Below are positions 48,734 to 59,589 of a DNA stretch of 64,000 nucleotides, piece by piece (the stretch's first letter is position 1; each line of letters starts with the position of its first letter). Under the pieces are notes generated by a model. The model saw nothing but the letters and a program-made list of their open reading frames with translations. It did no database searches and had not been told where the DNA came from. The position numbers were made by a program, and so were the translations under genes. The DNA comes from Opisthorchis felineus (taxonomy: Eukaryota; Platyhelminthes; Trematoda; Opisthorchiida; Opisthorchiidae): assembly GCA_004794785.1 (NCBI GenBank), contig SJOL01007418.1, forward strand, positions 1,199,870 to 1,263,869. The letters run 5' to 3'.

Positions 48734-49370
48734 ATACAGTTTTAATTATCACACGGAAAGTAAAGTCATGATCATCCGGTAGGCCCTCTTTGGCCAAGGA
48801 CTTCATTAGCCTTTTTCAAATGGCTTACCTCGCAGAAAGCCACTGAACGATTGAAGAAAACAATAAATAGGATTCCCTGAGTCAGGGGGCAACTCATCAT
48901 CACTGGCTCGATCTTACTTTGTCCAGTTGTATACCTTTTCCCGCAAACGGTCCACTGGCCATAGCATCTCCTACCCTACGCAGAAACTACGGTTATTCTG
49001 AGGGGCTTCATCATAACCGCCACCACTCCTAGAATGTGAGATCAGCAAACAATACCTGCTGGAGTGGTCAATAAAGGCGAGGACAGCGGCAGCCCCAATG
49101 ACTTTCCAATGATTCCTGAGAAATTCTGTTAGTAGCATATAATTTCTTCGTTAATAAAATATTATAGGTTTTCTTCAGATTTACTTTGGATAGATCAGAG
49201 TCTTTCGTGAAACCGCATTCATGCTGGAGGGTCTGGAGCAGTTTCTTCAATTTACATATGTTCTCAGAGTAGATCCAATCGATCTAATCAAACAGTGCAG
49301 AATTTCCGGAGAACTATAGTTCTAATTATCAAATGTACTGTAAATTCATGACTATATATGCCATTTTTAG
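48480..49370 (+). repeat. V modules, first set (Vb0, Va1, Vb1)
   Basis: Vb0 (48480-48775) and Vb1 (49080-49370) share CAAACAGT-CAGAATTTCCGGA and following bases. Va1 (48775-49065) matches Va2 (49855-50115) over GGCCCTCT, GCAAACGGTCCAC, GAAACTACGGTTATTCTGAG and GTGAGATCA. The set shows stepwise tandem duplication. No reading frame is kept across the copies, so V looks non-coding (possibly intronic). Confidence 0.65.
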
Positions 49371-49854
49371 AAATTGGTGCATGGGTTATCTAGTCACTTG
49401 AATAGTTATTAAGCCTTCTGTCGCAGTTCACTACTGTGAGACAACGTTTTACTGTAAGAGGGGTACTCAACACCGATTTCTGAGGGATTTTAGATTATTG
49501 TAGTTTTTTTGTTTGAAATTTGATTCATTCGTGTCGGTATTTTAGCAAGCGTTTTTTCCAGTTACTATGAGAGACTTTATTTCTGGACACTTTTTGACGG
49601 TCATTTATGCTAAACGTGAATAATATCCGTGGATTCTGCTTCCAGAAAACCGGATCTATTGTATATGCCGTCTATACAAACAATGCAACTCGAAGTTCAA
49701 AAGCAGACGCGAAAAAGCTTCGGAGTAAACAAGAATTATTGATGAGATTGTATGATTGAGAAAGTGGGTGCGGTAAACAGCAGACTGTGCGACGACAAAA
49801 TGGTTTTCCATTCACAACCTGGACTTCGGTGAACATGATTGTTCAGAATGAATC
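49371..49854. other. Unique spacer inside the duplicated cluster
   Basis: No module copy, no ORF over 60 codons and no motif was recognised. Confidence 0.4.
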
Positions 49855-50410
49855 ATGTTCTGTAGGCCCTCTGTGACAAGGATTTCGTTGATCCCTTTCA
49901 CACAGCTCACCTACCAGAAGGATATCGAACAACCGAAAGGATCAGTAGACCAGGTTCGCCGAGCAGTGTGCAACTCATCGTCAATGACCCGATCGTACGT
50001 TGTCCAGGTGTGTGTCTTTCTCCAGCAAACGGTCCACCGGCTAGAGCATCTCGCACCTACCAAAGAAACTACGGTTATTCTGAGCGGTCTCAACACAACC
50101 GACCCCGACACCTAGGATGTGAGATCATCAGACCATAAGTACATATCTAATCTTTTATCCTCCTAATCAATACATGCTGGGGTATTCAATAAAGGCAGGG
50201 AATGACGGATCACAAATGAGTTTCCAATGACTCCTGAAAAATTCTGTCAGTAGCAACTAATTTCTTCATCAATAAAATACCATAATTTCTTTTCAGAATG
50301 ACTTTGGATAGATCAGTGTCTTTCGTGAAACTGAATTTGTGCTGATGAGTCTGTACCAGGTTCTTCAGCTCATTTGGCTTTTCTGTGAGTAGATCGATAA
50401 ATATCCCCTT
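49855..50410 (+). repeat. V modules, second set (Va2, Vb2)
   Basis: Same order as 48775-49370. Particularly close blocks are CAAACGGTCCACCGGC against CAAACGGTCCACTGGC, AAACTACGGTTATTCTGAG in both, and CTTTGGATAGATCAG followed by GTCTTTCGTGAAAC in both. An extra 40 bp is present near 50130-50165. Confidence 0.65.
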
Positions 50411-50767
50411 AATCTTCCCCGTAGCGCGCTGACTGACCAACGGTCATAACCGAAATGCACCGATTCAAGCTTTTCGTTGCACTTTCTTGCTGACGCTGCC
50501 CACACTAAATAGACCAATCGAATCAGACCCGTTTGGGAAACCCCAGCTTCCTACGTAATGACTTCAACACTGCCTTACGGGCTATAGTTTATCACTGATT
50601 GTGGCTGGTGTGAATTTCTTCTGAATGAGTCATACATCCAAGCCAAACTGTAACCTCGCCGATAAGGCACACACAGTGCACAGAGTTAGATTGACAGGGG
50701 TCAAGCCAAGTGTTCAAACAAGGATGGTAGAATGCTACCTCGATCGAGGGGATATATTCTTCTGCAG

Positions 50768-50863
50768 GACTCCTTGGAAAGCCCTGAAGGTTGTTCCAAA
50801 GAGGAGGGAGAGAAGTGCCGTATTGGTTTTCAAAACCGAGAGAATGCTGGTTTGGTGGGTGTT
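50768..50863 (+). CDS. Putative internal exon of a small secreted Cys-rich protein (W1 exon)
   Basis: The sequence before it, GATATATTCTTCTGCAG (ending 50767), is a strong splice acceptor. From there the frame is open for 32 codons, with two cysteines (residues 9 and 17) in PEGCSKEEGEKCRIGFQN, and ends with GLVGV. GTAGTG follows at 50864, conserved in W2 (52243) and W3 (53401), and would serve as donor. Phase is 0 at both ends, which fits the next exon at 51155. W3 has a seven-base net deletion here and W2 also has an indel, so only W1 is open. The function is likely as part of an extracellular disulfide-rich domain; this is inferred from the cysteines and from its partner exon. Confidence 0.5.
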
Positions 50864-51154
50864 GTAGTGCGATAGGCTGGCACATCTTCACCACTGGTAA
50901 CTCTCCACAGGCAAACATTCACTTGGGTGGCTGATCTGTGGATTGATACAGATACACGCATTTAAAAATATCTTTCCCCGCTTTTCTTGTTCCCATTATT
51001 CGCTCAATTAGGGTTTTCACGTCATCCGACGGATTGCGGATGAATTCAACTAAAAAGACCTTAATTCTTCATCTTTTTGTTGGTGAGTGGAAGTTTTCCG
51101 ATTCAAAGTTTATAGCTGGTAAATAATTCACTTAACGTTTGTCTTTTCTGATAG

Positions 51155-51415
51155 ATTGAGGGAAAATATGACGACAGGAAGTACTTGGGGACAGACAGAT
51201 TATGTGCAAAGTGCCCAACGACTCGAATAAATATGATAAATAACAACAAGTCCGTGTATGCTTGTTGTTACACAAACCTGTGTTTGGGTCAGTCGAGGAG
51301 CACGTCGGTGCATATCATGCAGCCTGTAGTTACCGCCATCAAGCCCATTGAAGCCACGATCGCCAACTTTATTCCAGTTCATAGGCCTATTTCATTCAGA
51401 ATTAGTGGCAAATAA
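51155..51415 (+). CDS. Putative terminal exon with Ly6/LU-like cysteine ending (W1)
   Basis: It follows a good polypyrimidine tract and acceptor (TTTGTCTTTTCTGATAG, ending 51154). The frame is open for 86 codons to the stop at 51413-51415. Cysteines fall at exon residues 17, 20, 37, 38 and 43: LCAKCP and VYACCYTNLCLG. The Cys-Cys-x3-Leu-Cys ending resembles the C-terminal signature of Ly6/uPAR (LU, CD59-like) domains, where Cys-Cys-x4-Cys is usually followed by Asn; here Leu stands in place of Asn. About 40 residues follow with little charge, but no clear hydrophobic GPI-anchor tail. With the exon at 50768 the cysteine count reaches seven, and eight with one from the signal exon, near the usual eight to ten. 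It could instead be an unrelated fluke-specific secreted Cys-rich protein. Confidence 0.5.
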   Translation: MEGKYDDRKYLGTDRLCAKCPTTRINMINNNKSVYACCYTNLCLGQSRSTSVHIMQPVVTAIKPIEATIANFIPVHRPISFRISGK

Positions 51416-51456
51416 AGTAAGTGTGTTCTTCAAGCAAAATAAATTGAAGCTTAGAG

Positions 51457-51865
51457 TGGCGAAGGGACGTGCAGCGCTTGGTGATAAAATACATCGTAAT
51501 GAACCTCAGTTTCACCGCAGATATTAAGCTAGTTGACTACCTAGACTGGCTCAGCATATGTCAGGTTTACACAGATTATCGCGAGCCAAACTACATGAAC
51601 TGGGTCTGTGTGATGCAGTGTTGGGAGTTGCATAACCTGGCTTAAAAGAAATACTTCACAAGCTGTATTTAGTGGCACCTCAGCTGATTACGTGCGTAAC
51701 ATGAATAAAGTGGAGATTATGCTTGTCCATCACGGTGAGTTATTGTAATAACTGGATTCACGTAGATATAAATAAGCGCCTCATTAACTACTGTATCATC
51801 ATAAGAGTCTTCTGATCTCGTTGCATTTCTAGTATGATGAGCACCCGCTTTCCGCTGGTTGTTCA
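51457..51865 (+). pseudogene. U2 module: duplicated promoter and broken first exon
   Basis: It is homologous to 47958-48345. The TATA box is GATATAAATA at 51765-51774. ATGATGAG at 51834 starts MMSTRFPLVV, matching the U1 signal start, but the frame stops two codons later instead of continuing the hydrophobic core. It is thus likely a dead copy, unless it is spliced differently. Confidence 0.5.
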
Positions 51866-51959
51866 TGGCTAAAATGCGTTCACTTCCCTTTCTGACACCG
51901 TCCACACAAATGCACCGATTGATTCTCACTCTTTTGCGAAAGCCCAACAGCACCAACAC

Positions 51960-52850
51960 TATTCTGCGGATTATAGTTTAAAAATGATCGTGAATGGAAT
52001 GCATGTTCCTCTACGAATTCAAAGTCTGGGCCGAACTTTAAAACCTCTCATATCGATCACCAGCAAACACTGTTTTGCTGACAGGGACCAAGCCATGTGA
52101 TCAAGCAATTGTAATGCAGTAGTACCTTTATCGAGTGAAATCTTCGCCTGAGTGAGACGCTAGGATACCCTGAGGGTGGTTTCTAGGCTGAGTAGGAGTG
52201 CTGATGTTCAAAACCGAGGAGATGTTGGTTTGGTTCGGTGTTGTAGTGCGATGGGTTGCTGTGTCTTCACGGGTAGTAGCTACCTACTAGCAACCATTCA
52301 CATAGGTGGTTGATCATTGAGTTAACACAAACATGTAGACCCAGCGGAAATAGTTTCTCTGCTTTTCTCATTCCAGTTTTTCGTTCACCCGGAGTTTTCG
52401 TGTCACCTGACGCGTTGCAGATGAATTTAAATCAAAAGACCGTAAAACTTCATTTAATGGCTGATGCTTGGCATGAGAATCAGTAATGAGTGGGACTTTT
52501 CCGATTCGAGTTTTTATAACTGATGAGTAATCCGCTTGACGTTTGTGTTTTCTGATAGACTGAGGAAAACTGTGACTTCAATAAGAACTTCCAAGCACAC
52601 AGACCATGTGAACCGTGCCCGAGGGACCGCATGAAGATGTTGAATAACAAAAGATATGTGTATCCTTGTTGTTACCTTGACTTGTGTTTGGGTCCCTATA
52701 GTGACACTGTGGTACGTGTGAAGCAGGCTGCAATCACCACCGTCACGCTTGCCGAAACCGCTAGGCCTGAATTGGCTGCGGAGACCATTTGGTGTCTTCG
52801 AGCGAAACAGAAGACCAGTCTGTGAAGCTTTGCGCTGAGACTGAAAACCA
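51960..52850 (+). repeat. W2 module
   Basis: Second copy of W, following U2 directly, so U2-W2 repeats the U-to-W order of the first set without the V modules. Its internal exon (about 52153-52242) carries an in-frame TGA and an indel relative to W1, whereas its terminal exon is intact. Confidence 0.7.
52559..52825 (+). CDS. Putative terminal exon with Ly6/LU-like cysteine ending (W2)
   Basis: The acceptor TTTGTGTTTTCTGATAG ends at 52558. The frame is open for 88 codons plus stop. Cysteines follow the W1 pattern (CEPCP, then VYPCCYLDLCLG), with an extra Cys at exon residue 5 and one near the end. The Cys framework is kept although the residues between differ considerably from W1, which suggests past selection on the protein. 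The upstream exon of this copy is damaged, so the W2 gene is likely inactive or uses another upstream exon. Confidence 0.5.
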   Translation, partial: TEENCDFNKNFQAHRPCEPCPRDRMKMLNNKRYVYPCCYLDLCLGPYSDTVVRVKQAAITTVTLAETARPELAAETIWCLRAKQKTSL

Positions 52851-53114
52851 AGTATTGGAAGGTTCGTCCTCTGCCGCAGACCAAACATGTGTTCTCATGA
52901 TCCTTATTTGTGGCCTTATGGAGTGTTGCAAGTCACGATAAAAATAAATGTATTTTCGGAACTTTATTGTTTTCTATCGATCATGTCATCAACTTGCCCG
53001 ATGCGCCGATTCGAGATTTGAGTTGACCTCCCTTGCTTAAATCGCCGACACTACTGAAAAGATTGCATGTAACCCATTTCCAAAAGCGCAACGACGTACG
53101 TAAAGACGTCAACA

Positions 53115-54060
53115 CTGCCCCATGGATTGTAATTTAGCATTAATTGTGGATGGTGTGAATTTTCTTCTGAACGTGTTATACATCCAGGTCAAACTGTAAA
53201 CTCGCTTATATGGGCCACCAGCGCGCACAGTTTGATTGACAAGGATAAAGCAGTGTGTTCAAAAAACGATGGTGAGATGCTACTTCTCTCGATGGAATAC
53301 ATCTATCTGAGGGAAATGCTGGATGATCCCGATGGTGGAGGAGGCAGATAAGTACCGTACTGATGTTCGAAGCCGAGAGAGTGCTCGTTCGGTTGGTGTT
53401 GTAGTACAATAGACTGGTGTACAGGTGGCAACTACCCACCAGAAAACATCGTCGTGGGTGGTTTTTCTGTAAGTTACCACAAACACGAAGGCATTTTAAA
53501 ATGTTTTTCTGTTTTCCTTCTTCCGACTGTTTGTTTAGTCAGAGTTTTCGTACCGTCTGGGTCGTTACACATGGATTTACTTTAAAAGAAAGTAAATTTT
53601 TTATGGTTAACACTCGACCTTAGCGTCAGTACTGCATTAAAGTTTTCCGATTCAAGGTTTCTAACTGTGGAATAATTTACTTGACGTTTGTCATCTCTGA
53701 TAGATTGAGGAAAAATATGACAACAGGAGGTACTTGGGAACAGACAGATCATGTGCGCAGTCCCCAAAGGAGAGCATAAATGTGATCAACAACAACAGTT
53801 CTGTGTAAGAATGTTGCTATCAGGACTTGTGTTTGGGTCTCTTGAGTAACATTGTGGTACCGGTGACGCAGGCTGCAACCGCCATCGTCACGCCCGTCAA
53901 AAATCCCAGCTCTGAAACGCCTGAGGATAAAAAGAACACTTTGAAGTCATCCGGCGTAACGACGTAACGGGGAGCCTTCTGAGAAGCCTCTCGCTGAGAC
54001 GGAAACCCAAGAATTGGAAAGTTCGCCCTCCGCGGCAAACCACTCAAATGCTTGCAAACC
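53115..54060 (+). pseudogene. W3 module, inactivated third copy
   Basis: The internal exon (about 53312-53400) lacks seven bases net compared with W1, shifting the frame; its acceptor is CTATCTGAG instead of TTCTGCAG. The terminal exon (from 53704, after TCATCTCTGATAG) has an in-frame TAA at 53806-53808, just before the Cys-Cys-Tyr-x-x-Leu-Cys-Leu-Gly motif. The first Cys pair is also broken, reading CAQSP. All three lesions point to a dead copy. Confidence 0.65.
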
Positions 54061-56139
54061 TGGCTAGAAATTATATGATGAACACGGGAAAATATTCACA
54101 AGGGACTCTGACACATCAACGCATATAGGAATGTGAGGGCTAGAAAAGTTGAAAAGAGACCACCAAATGACAGATTTGTGCCACAAAGCGACATTCCGAA
54201 CAAGGTAGAATGCCAGTTTTAAATCTGACAAGATGAAAAGTGTAGGAGTTATGGAGCTCTATGTAGAAAGATATGGTGGATGCATCCGTGGCATAAGCGT
54301 AATCAGATTTGGTTCGATTGCCACCGGTACATTTGAACATGCGTATAATGTTATCAACCGGCTACTGAGTCACCGAACTGATTTTCCGATGATTTTCACA
54401 ACCAATGCGAGTGCCTTTTTTTTAAGTAAAAACGCCAGTAAATCCCTGTCGCTTCTCAGACACTCTTGTGAAGGTAATTAGTCGGCCACAGTAAGACCTT
54501 TCCCCTAGGGATGAACTGAGCAACACAAATGTGAACCGAATCACTTGCATTATTCCACTTCAAGTTCCCTGAGAAGATCTTCTTTGCCGAGACTGAGGGA
54601 GAATCGGACGCATATTGTTCGTTGTACAGAATCTCGTAGGATGAAATTGTGGGATGAGTTTGCATTGATTACAGAGCTATTACTTGGAGGCTGATTTCCG
54701 TTCAAGAGCCTTGTTGTGTTTGCTAGAGTTGCTGTGCGATCAAAGTGCAAGATATGACAGGAGTTCAGCGGTATTTTCAAACTGAGGCCAATGAAGTGGC
54801 TCAATTTGAGGTAGTGGAGATGAACACCCTTTTGAGCTTTAGCATGGTGTAAACGAGACAAAAACGAATCTCGACCAAAGCTTATGCGTGCGATATTTTC
54901 CAAGAGGAGAATTACGCTGTGGTTCCTTTCAGTCACCCGTCAGTACTATGCTGATCTATAAAGGCGCGTTTAGCTCCACCTACGTCAAATTGGGTGTTCG
55001 CTTATAAAATGAGACCGAACGAAAGGTGAGGCCAAGGTCCAAGGGTATTCACTAATCTTATTTTAACTAGTTTCGAAGTTTCCTTCATGCAAAAAGGTTG
55101 GTCAACTTGTGGGTCTGAATTTTATAGGGCCCTTACTACGCTAGAGACAATTTATTATAATTTATTAATTAATTATTATTATTATGCCTAGCATCAAGAC
55201 GGTAAGATTGTGGAGTTCATAACCGAACTTGTCAGTTGGATATATCTGACTTACGTCACCGCTTTGTTGGACGGGGTCAGATTGGACTTTAATCTTTTTA
55301 TCCCAACTGTCTTTCGTTTCCGAAGAAGTGTGGGTTGAGCTAGACGATGACCAGGAATATCCTCAAAACTGTCGTTTCTCCTTAGAAATGTGTATAACAC
55401 CATAGCAATGGGGTGCTGATATACTCAAGATTTTCATACCTTCTTGTCTGTAACAGGGCTCACGTAGATAAGGTTTCGCAAGATCAATCGTGGGTGTCTA
55501 TACATACCCCAGAGCAAGTGAGTTTTGGTGACACTGAAGGGCGGTGTATACCGAGGTGTGATCATCCTAATGGTCTGCGACGAGATTATTGGCTATAGAG
55601 AGCTGTGAGGTTTTCCACTTTAAACTCAAACGAGAATCCTCGTGGAGAAAACTTCCGTCCGAAAAATGTATGGGCCTAATCATTCTGGTGATGATACGCC
55701 GGGTGGTATTGCCAAGTCATTCCTGTGAGGATTCTCATGGTATTTTGGGCAGTGGCTGTAATGGGTTTGTGAATGCGAAAGAGAAATTCGTCTCTTCGGA
55801 CAACTTGGACAAAAACAGTATCAAACCGGTGATCACAGAACAGCATCCGAAGTATTCCGGTTAAATGCGGTATTGTAAATTTACTCACCCATCAACCGTA
55901 TTTCTCATAACACCGTTTTTACGAGTGGGATCTTCTAAAATTTTGAACTCCAGATTTCCATTAAAAGTAATGATTAGTTGGCCTACACCGAAAGAAATCC
56001 AGTGAAATAGCACTTCAAAGCATGGTGAAAGCTCATTTTCTAGGTACTAGGTACATCAAGCAGGTCACATTGAACAACCTAAACACAATGCAAAGCCTAT
56101 AAACGTAGACAAGTAAAGAGGAAGTACCAAACGAACTGC
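54061..56139. other. No gene recognised; one candidate minus ORF
   Basis: A 128-codon minus ORF (54550-54936, starting at GTG, so open rather than with a clear start) is Leu/Ser/His-rich and without motif. An (ATT)n-like AT-rich stretch lies at 55148-55184. Confidence 0.4.
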
Positions 56140-56225
56140 GCACTGGCGATGTCACTTCAACTGGGAACGGAACGTTTGTAAGCTAATTTTCAAGGTTGGC
56201 GAACAGATTAACGGTCATCTTATCA
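56140..56225 (+). repeat. Dispersed repeat copy (LINE-tail-like)
   Basis: GCGATGTCACTTCAACTGGG, GGAACGTTTGTAAGC, GGCGAACAGATTAACGGTC and ATCTTATCA follow the order of 37391-37482 and 40142-40230. Upstream, CGAACTGCGCACTGG resembles CGAACAGCGCACTGA before 37391, so the unit extends a little further left. Confidence 0.65.
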
Positions 56226-58957
56226 GCTTGACATATAGACATTCAGGAAATGGCACGATTTTCATCCCTCATCCTCAACAGTGAGACGTTTATTTGCATC
56301 GTGTCGAGTCAAAAAATTCATCATCCGTTGCTCATGCAAACTCGCGTCCAACAAATCAAATGGATCGCCACCATAGCATATTTGGGGATGTGGACATTCT
56401 GTGAACCGATGTAATTGCGTAATCCTCAGAAGTCCCATAAAGATATAAGCCAAAACTGGTCCGAGCGGATTTCTAATCACCACACCATCAATGTGTGTGT
56501 GTATAGATTCTTGTTAAAACAGAAATGCACATCATTTGAAGAAAACAGAAATGAGGATCCCCGACAATGAGTAGGGGTACCCAGTTCAGAAGAATGTATG
56601 CATAGTATGCGGTTTTTATCACGTGCAGTTGCTTGTTCGAATTTTGGTGTCCCATCACTCTCGGTTCTATCACGAAGATCCGGGTTAGGATTACGCGGAC
56701 GCTGTTCCGTTTAAGAAGGAAATTCTGCGTCGTATTCTGAACACAAAGGAAAAGTGCTATCGTTCACTCGAATTTATCCAAAAGCTTCGCAGTGATGGTT
56801 CAATGTTCCGATAGGAAAGTTGACGCTCGACAACTTGTGAAATAATTTTGATTTTACAGGTAAACGGTTATAGAGTAAACTAGCTAGAACCAATGCACGA
56901 CGTTCCACTTCATTAGAGAATCAGTCGTCTAAGTGTTGAAACTCAAACGCGACATCACCGGGGCCAGATATCCAAAATAATATGGAGTAGCCACCCGTTG
57001 CGCTTTACTGAGATCATAACCGAATATTGTTCAACCATGCAATTTAATTGACACAAAACCCAAACAACCGTTCACGAACAGAAAGAAAACAAAAGAACAC
57101 ATACATCCCACATCTGGGTCAGATCATCAGAACCGGAAGGGCACTCGGCTCTCAGCCGTTTGTTCACCACAGCCAACCAGACAGCAGCGAAGTTGATCGT
57201 TGCACAGTCGGCGGCACTGGATATCATCACGTGAACACCGACCAACACATGCAAATGACTCCATCGCGCATCCATCGTGGCGGCCTTGTGAGTGAACTCG
57301 TACAACACAGCCAAGGAAACATAGGAAAAAGGGGATCTGATTGGGGCGGGAGAAAAGAAGAAACAGACGAAAGATAAGCACATAAGTCTCGTACATCTTT
57401 TTGTGAATAACGATTCATGGATGCAGTGGAAAAGTTCAGGGAATGTGTAACTCTCAAGAAGCATTCCAAAGCGTAACCCAGTAAGCAATTTTAAGAAGCC
57501 TTAAACAATCAACTCTTCGACACTCATATTAATCTGCCGAGGTCTCTGTGAGAAACGCTGTCACACACGACAACATGGATAGCACAGATATCTCCGTAGA
57601 ATGATCCGAACAAATTTCATATCGGGCCGAATTATCTGAAGCTTCACTCGTTGCATGCCTCTCGATAATCAAATATGAAGAAAGACAGGCTACACCCGTG
57701 CATACAACCTCATCAGTGAACAATGAGAACATCACACAGTACAGCAAGCTGTACCGCTCGACCACCATCAAATGGGAAATCCGATCGAAATGCCCCACCT
57801 CATTCCTCCAAGCATCTCGTACACAAACCCGCTATCCAATCAAGCACCGAAGAATATTCGAACATAACTTACCGACTCACTTACTCTGCGACACACAGAA
57901 AAGTGTCCGGCTAGAACCACGAGCCAACGAGCCTACACATGTCTCCAAAATCTCTTACCATGGACCGCATTATCATCAATCCGAGAAGCGCTCGCTTAGC
58001 CCGACCGATCCATTTATATCGGTCGACGATGTGGCCTGCTACGGTATGCGCCGGCAAAACTGACTCAAATTACGCTCCTGTCGGACAATGTGGAATGTGC
58101 TTCTTTGTTAGTGAACCTGAACATCAAACGAACGCATTCCAATGACTGCCGATATTTCAACATCCATGATATTCAACACAAAATTTGAATTCCTACTGTC
58201 TACATAGAGAAATTCGATTCAGGTCACCCTTGCGTGTATTTTCGCATTTTCTTTCTGACCACCTTCAAAACAGCACTGAAAATTAGCACAGACCAGCATC
58301 TAACCGGGCGTCGGAGTTTGAAGACAGGATTTTGTGGGTGTGTGCGTGTTTTGTGCTCAACCGAAACAGTGTGTGGGCATTAATTTCTTTCTCAACTTCT
58401 CAGTTACTCAGTCTCATTCTCTCTCTCTCTCTCTCGAGCTATTTGCAGAATGATTTTTATCATGCGAAATCATCTTTCACCAAATCGTCTAACGTTCAAT
58501 GGGGCCGATTTTAATCGCCAGACTTTGAGATTTGTCTCTCAGAGTTGCAAAAGCTGCATAGCTTGGACAGTTGGATTCAAAGTTGCCTGAATTAGAAATG
58601 TCACGCAGTTGTGGTTTTTGTGATTTGGCACTGAACCAATCGCTCCTTGAATCGACTCCGCTACAAGCACAACCAAGAAAACAAACGCAGCTGGCAACGG
58701 AAGATCACGTCAGAGCAACATGCCGTAGTATTAGTTCTCGTAGTTCTCGGTAAAACTGAATTCAGAGAGATCGTTCGTATTTAATTTGGGTGATTACCAT
58801 AGCGTGATGCCAGTCGAGATTTTGAAGTAGGCCCGAAACACAATGCGAACGCCCATCAGAATGTCTCGCAATTCTGTGCACCCTGGAGGCTTATTCTTAC
58901 TCCGGTCCGATATGAACGGGTCTTGTTTGGGCTTGAACGCCTGAGCTCATTTGGACC
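56226..58957. other. No gene recognised; unusual CA-rich part
   Basis: Between about 57030 and 58160 the plus strand is rich in C and A and comparatively low in G and T. ORFs here run to 138 codons (minus, 57072-57488) and 121 codons (plus, 57698-58063), without known motif. A (CT)9 run lies at 58418-58435. Confidence 0.35.
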
Positions 58958-59325
58958 ACGTCGGTTGCTACCCACATAGCATGGAATTATTTGGTAGTCA
59001 TTTATTCTCCCCGTCTGCGTGGCCCAAACACCGCTAGTGCCTATTCTGAACAGATTATTCACTTTTCAAACAAATGTGTTGAAATGAATTGCATGGGGCG
59101 TTATCGGACAGCGTTCCGTGCGAACTGCTGTCAAAAATTTTGCACGCCAGAACCGAACTGTTCACTCATCTAGATGGCCGACGAATTGAGACAAATGAGT
59201 GACTGAAATGTTTCAGCTCCTACACGTGTGTATTTGCCGATAGCTACGTGTTATATCCAAAAATATCGAATGGACAAGACCTAGTTAATGAGAGGAAGCC
59301 TATAAGTAATCACGGCGTCGTCAGT
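58958..59325 (+). repeat. Direct repeat D, copy 1
   Basis: It matches 60690-61062. The last 230 bp (from GGGGCGTTATCGGACAGCG to CACGGCGTCGT) differ at only about fifteen positions by eye; the first 130 bp are more diverged. No ORF of note. Confidence 0.8.
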
Positions 59326-59589
59326 AGGATAATAACCTCAGTGAGTCCTCAAATCGATCGTCCTCTTGAAACTTCGAAGATTTGAGCAATTTTGCAAATT
59401 CAACGCAAATCCCGAATGGTGACTCCAGTAACCCCCACAGCGACCCATTTCTGAGGATCATACGCATTCAATCTCATTCCATACAGACCAACTTCAATGC
59501 GAGTTTTATCGGTTTAATTGCATTATTTTTTAATTGTCCCGTCTGATAAGAACTTCCATGATGGATCTGTAAAATTGCGCACTAATTCA

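Larger units (their letters stand above)
50411..51430 (+). repeat. W1 module (best-preserved copy)
   Basis: It is repeated as W2 (51960-52850) and W3 (53115-54060). Shared blocks are ATTGTGG-TGGTGTGAATTT, the exon 50768-50863, GTTGTAGTGCGAT, CACTTGGGTGG, the intron end CGTTTGTCTTTTCTGATAG, and the exon from 51155. Confidence 0.7.

Noticed and set aside
48775..50115. Minus-strand coding exon in the Va modules with a GTGAGC donor
   Set aside because: Aligning the two Va copies needs a one-base indel and stops fall in each candidate frame, so no frame is conserved.
47958..54060. CRISPR-like or satellite array
   Set aside because: The repeats are long, few, diverged and interleaved, with exon features; there are no short regularly spaced units. 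Bacterial systems are not expected in this genome.
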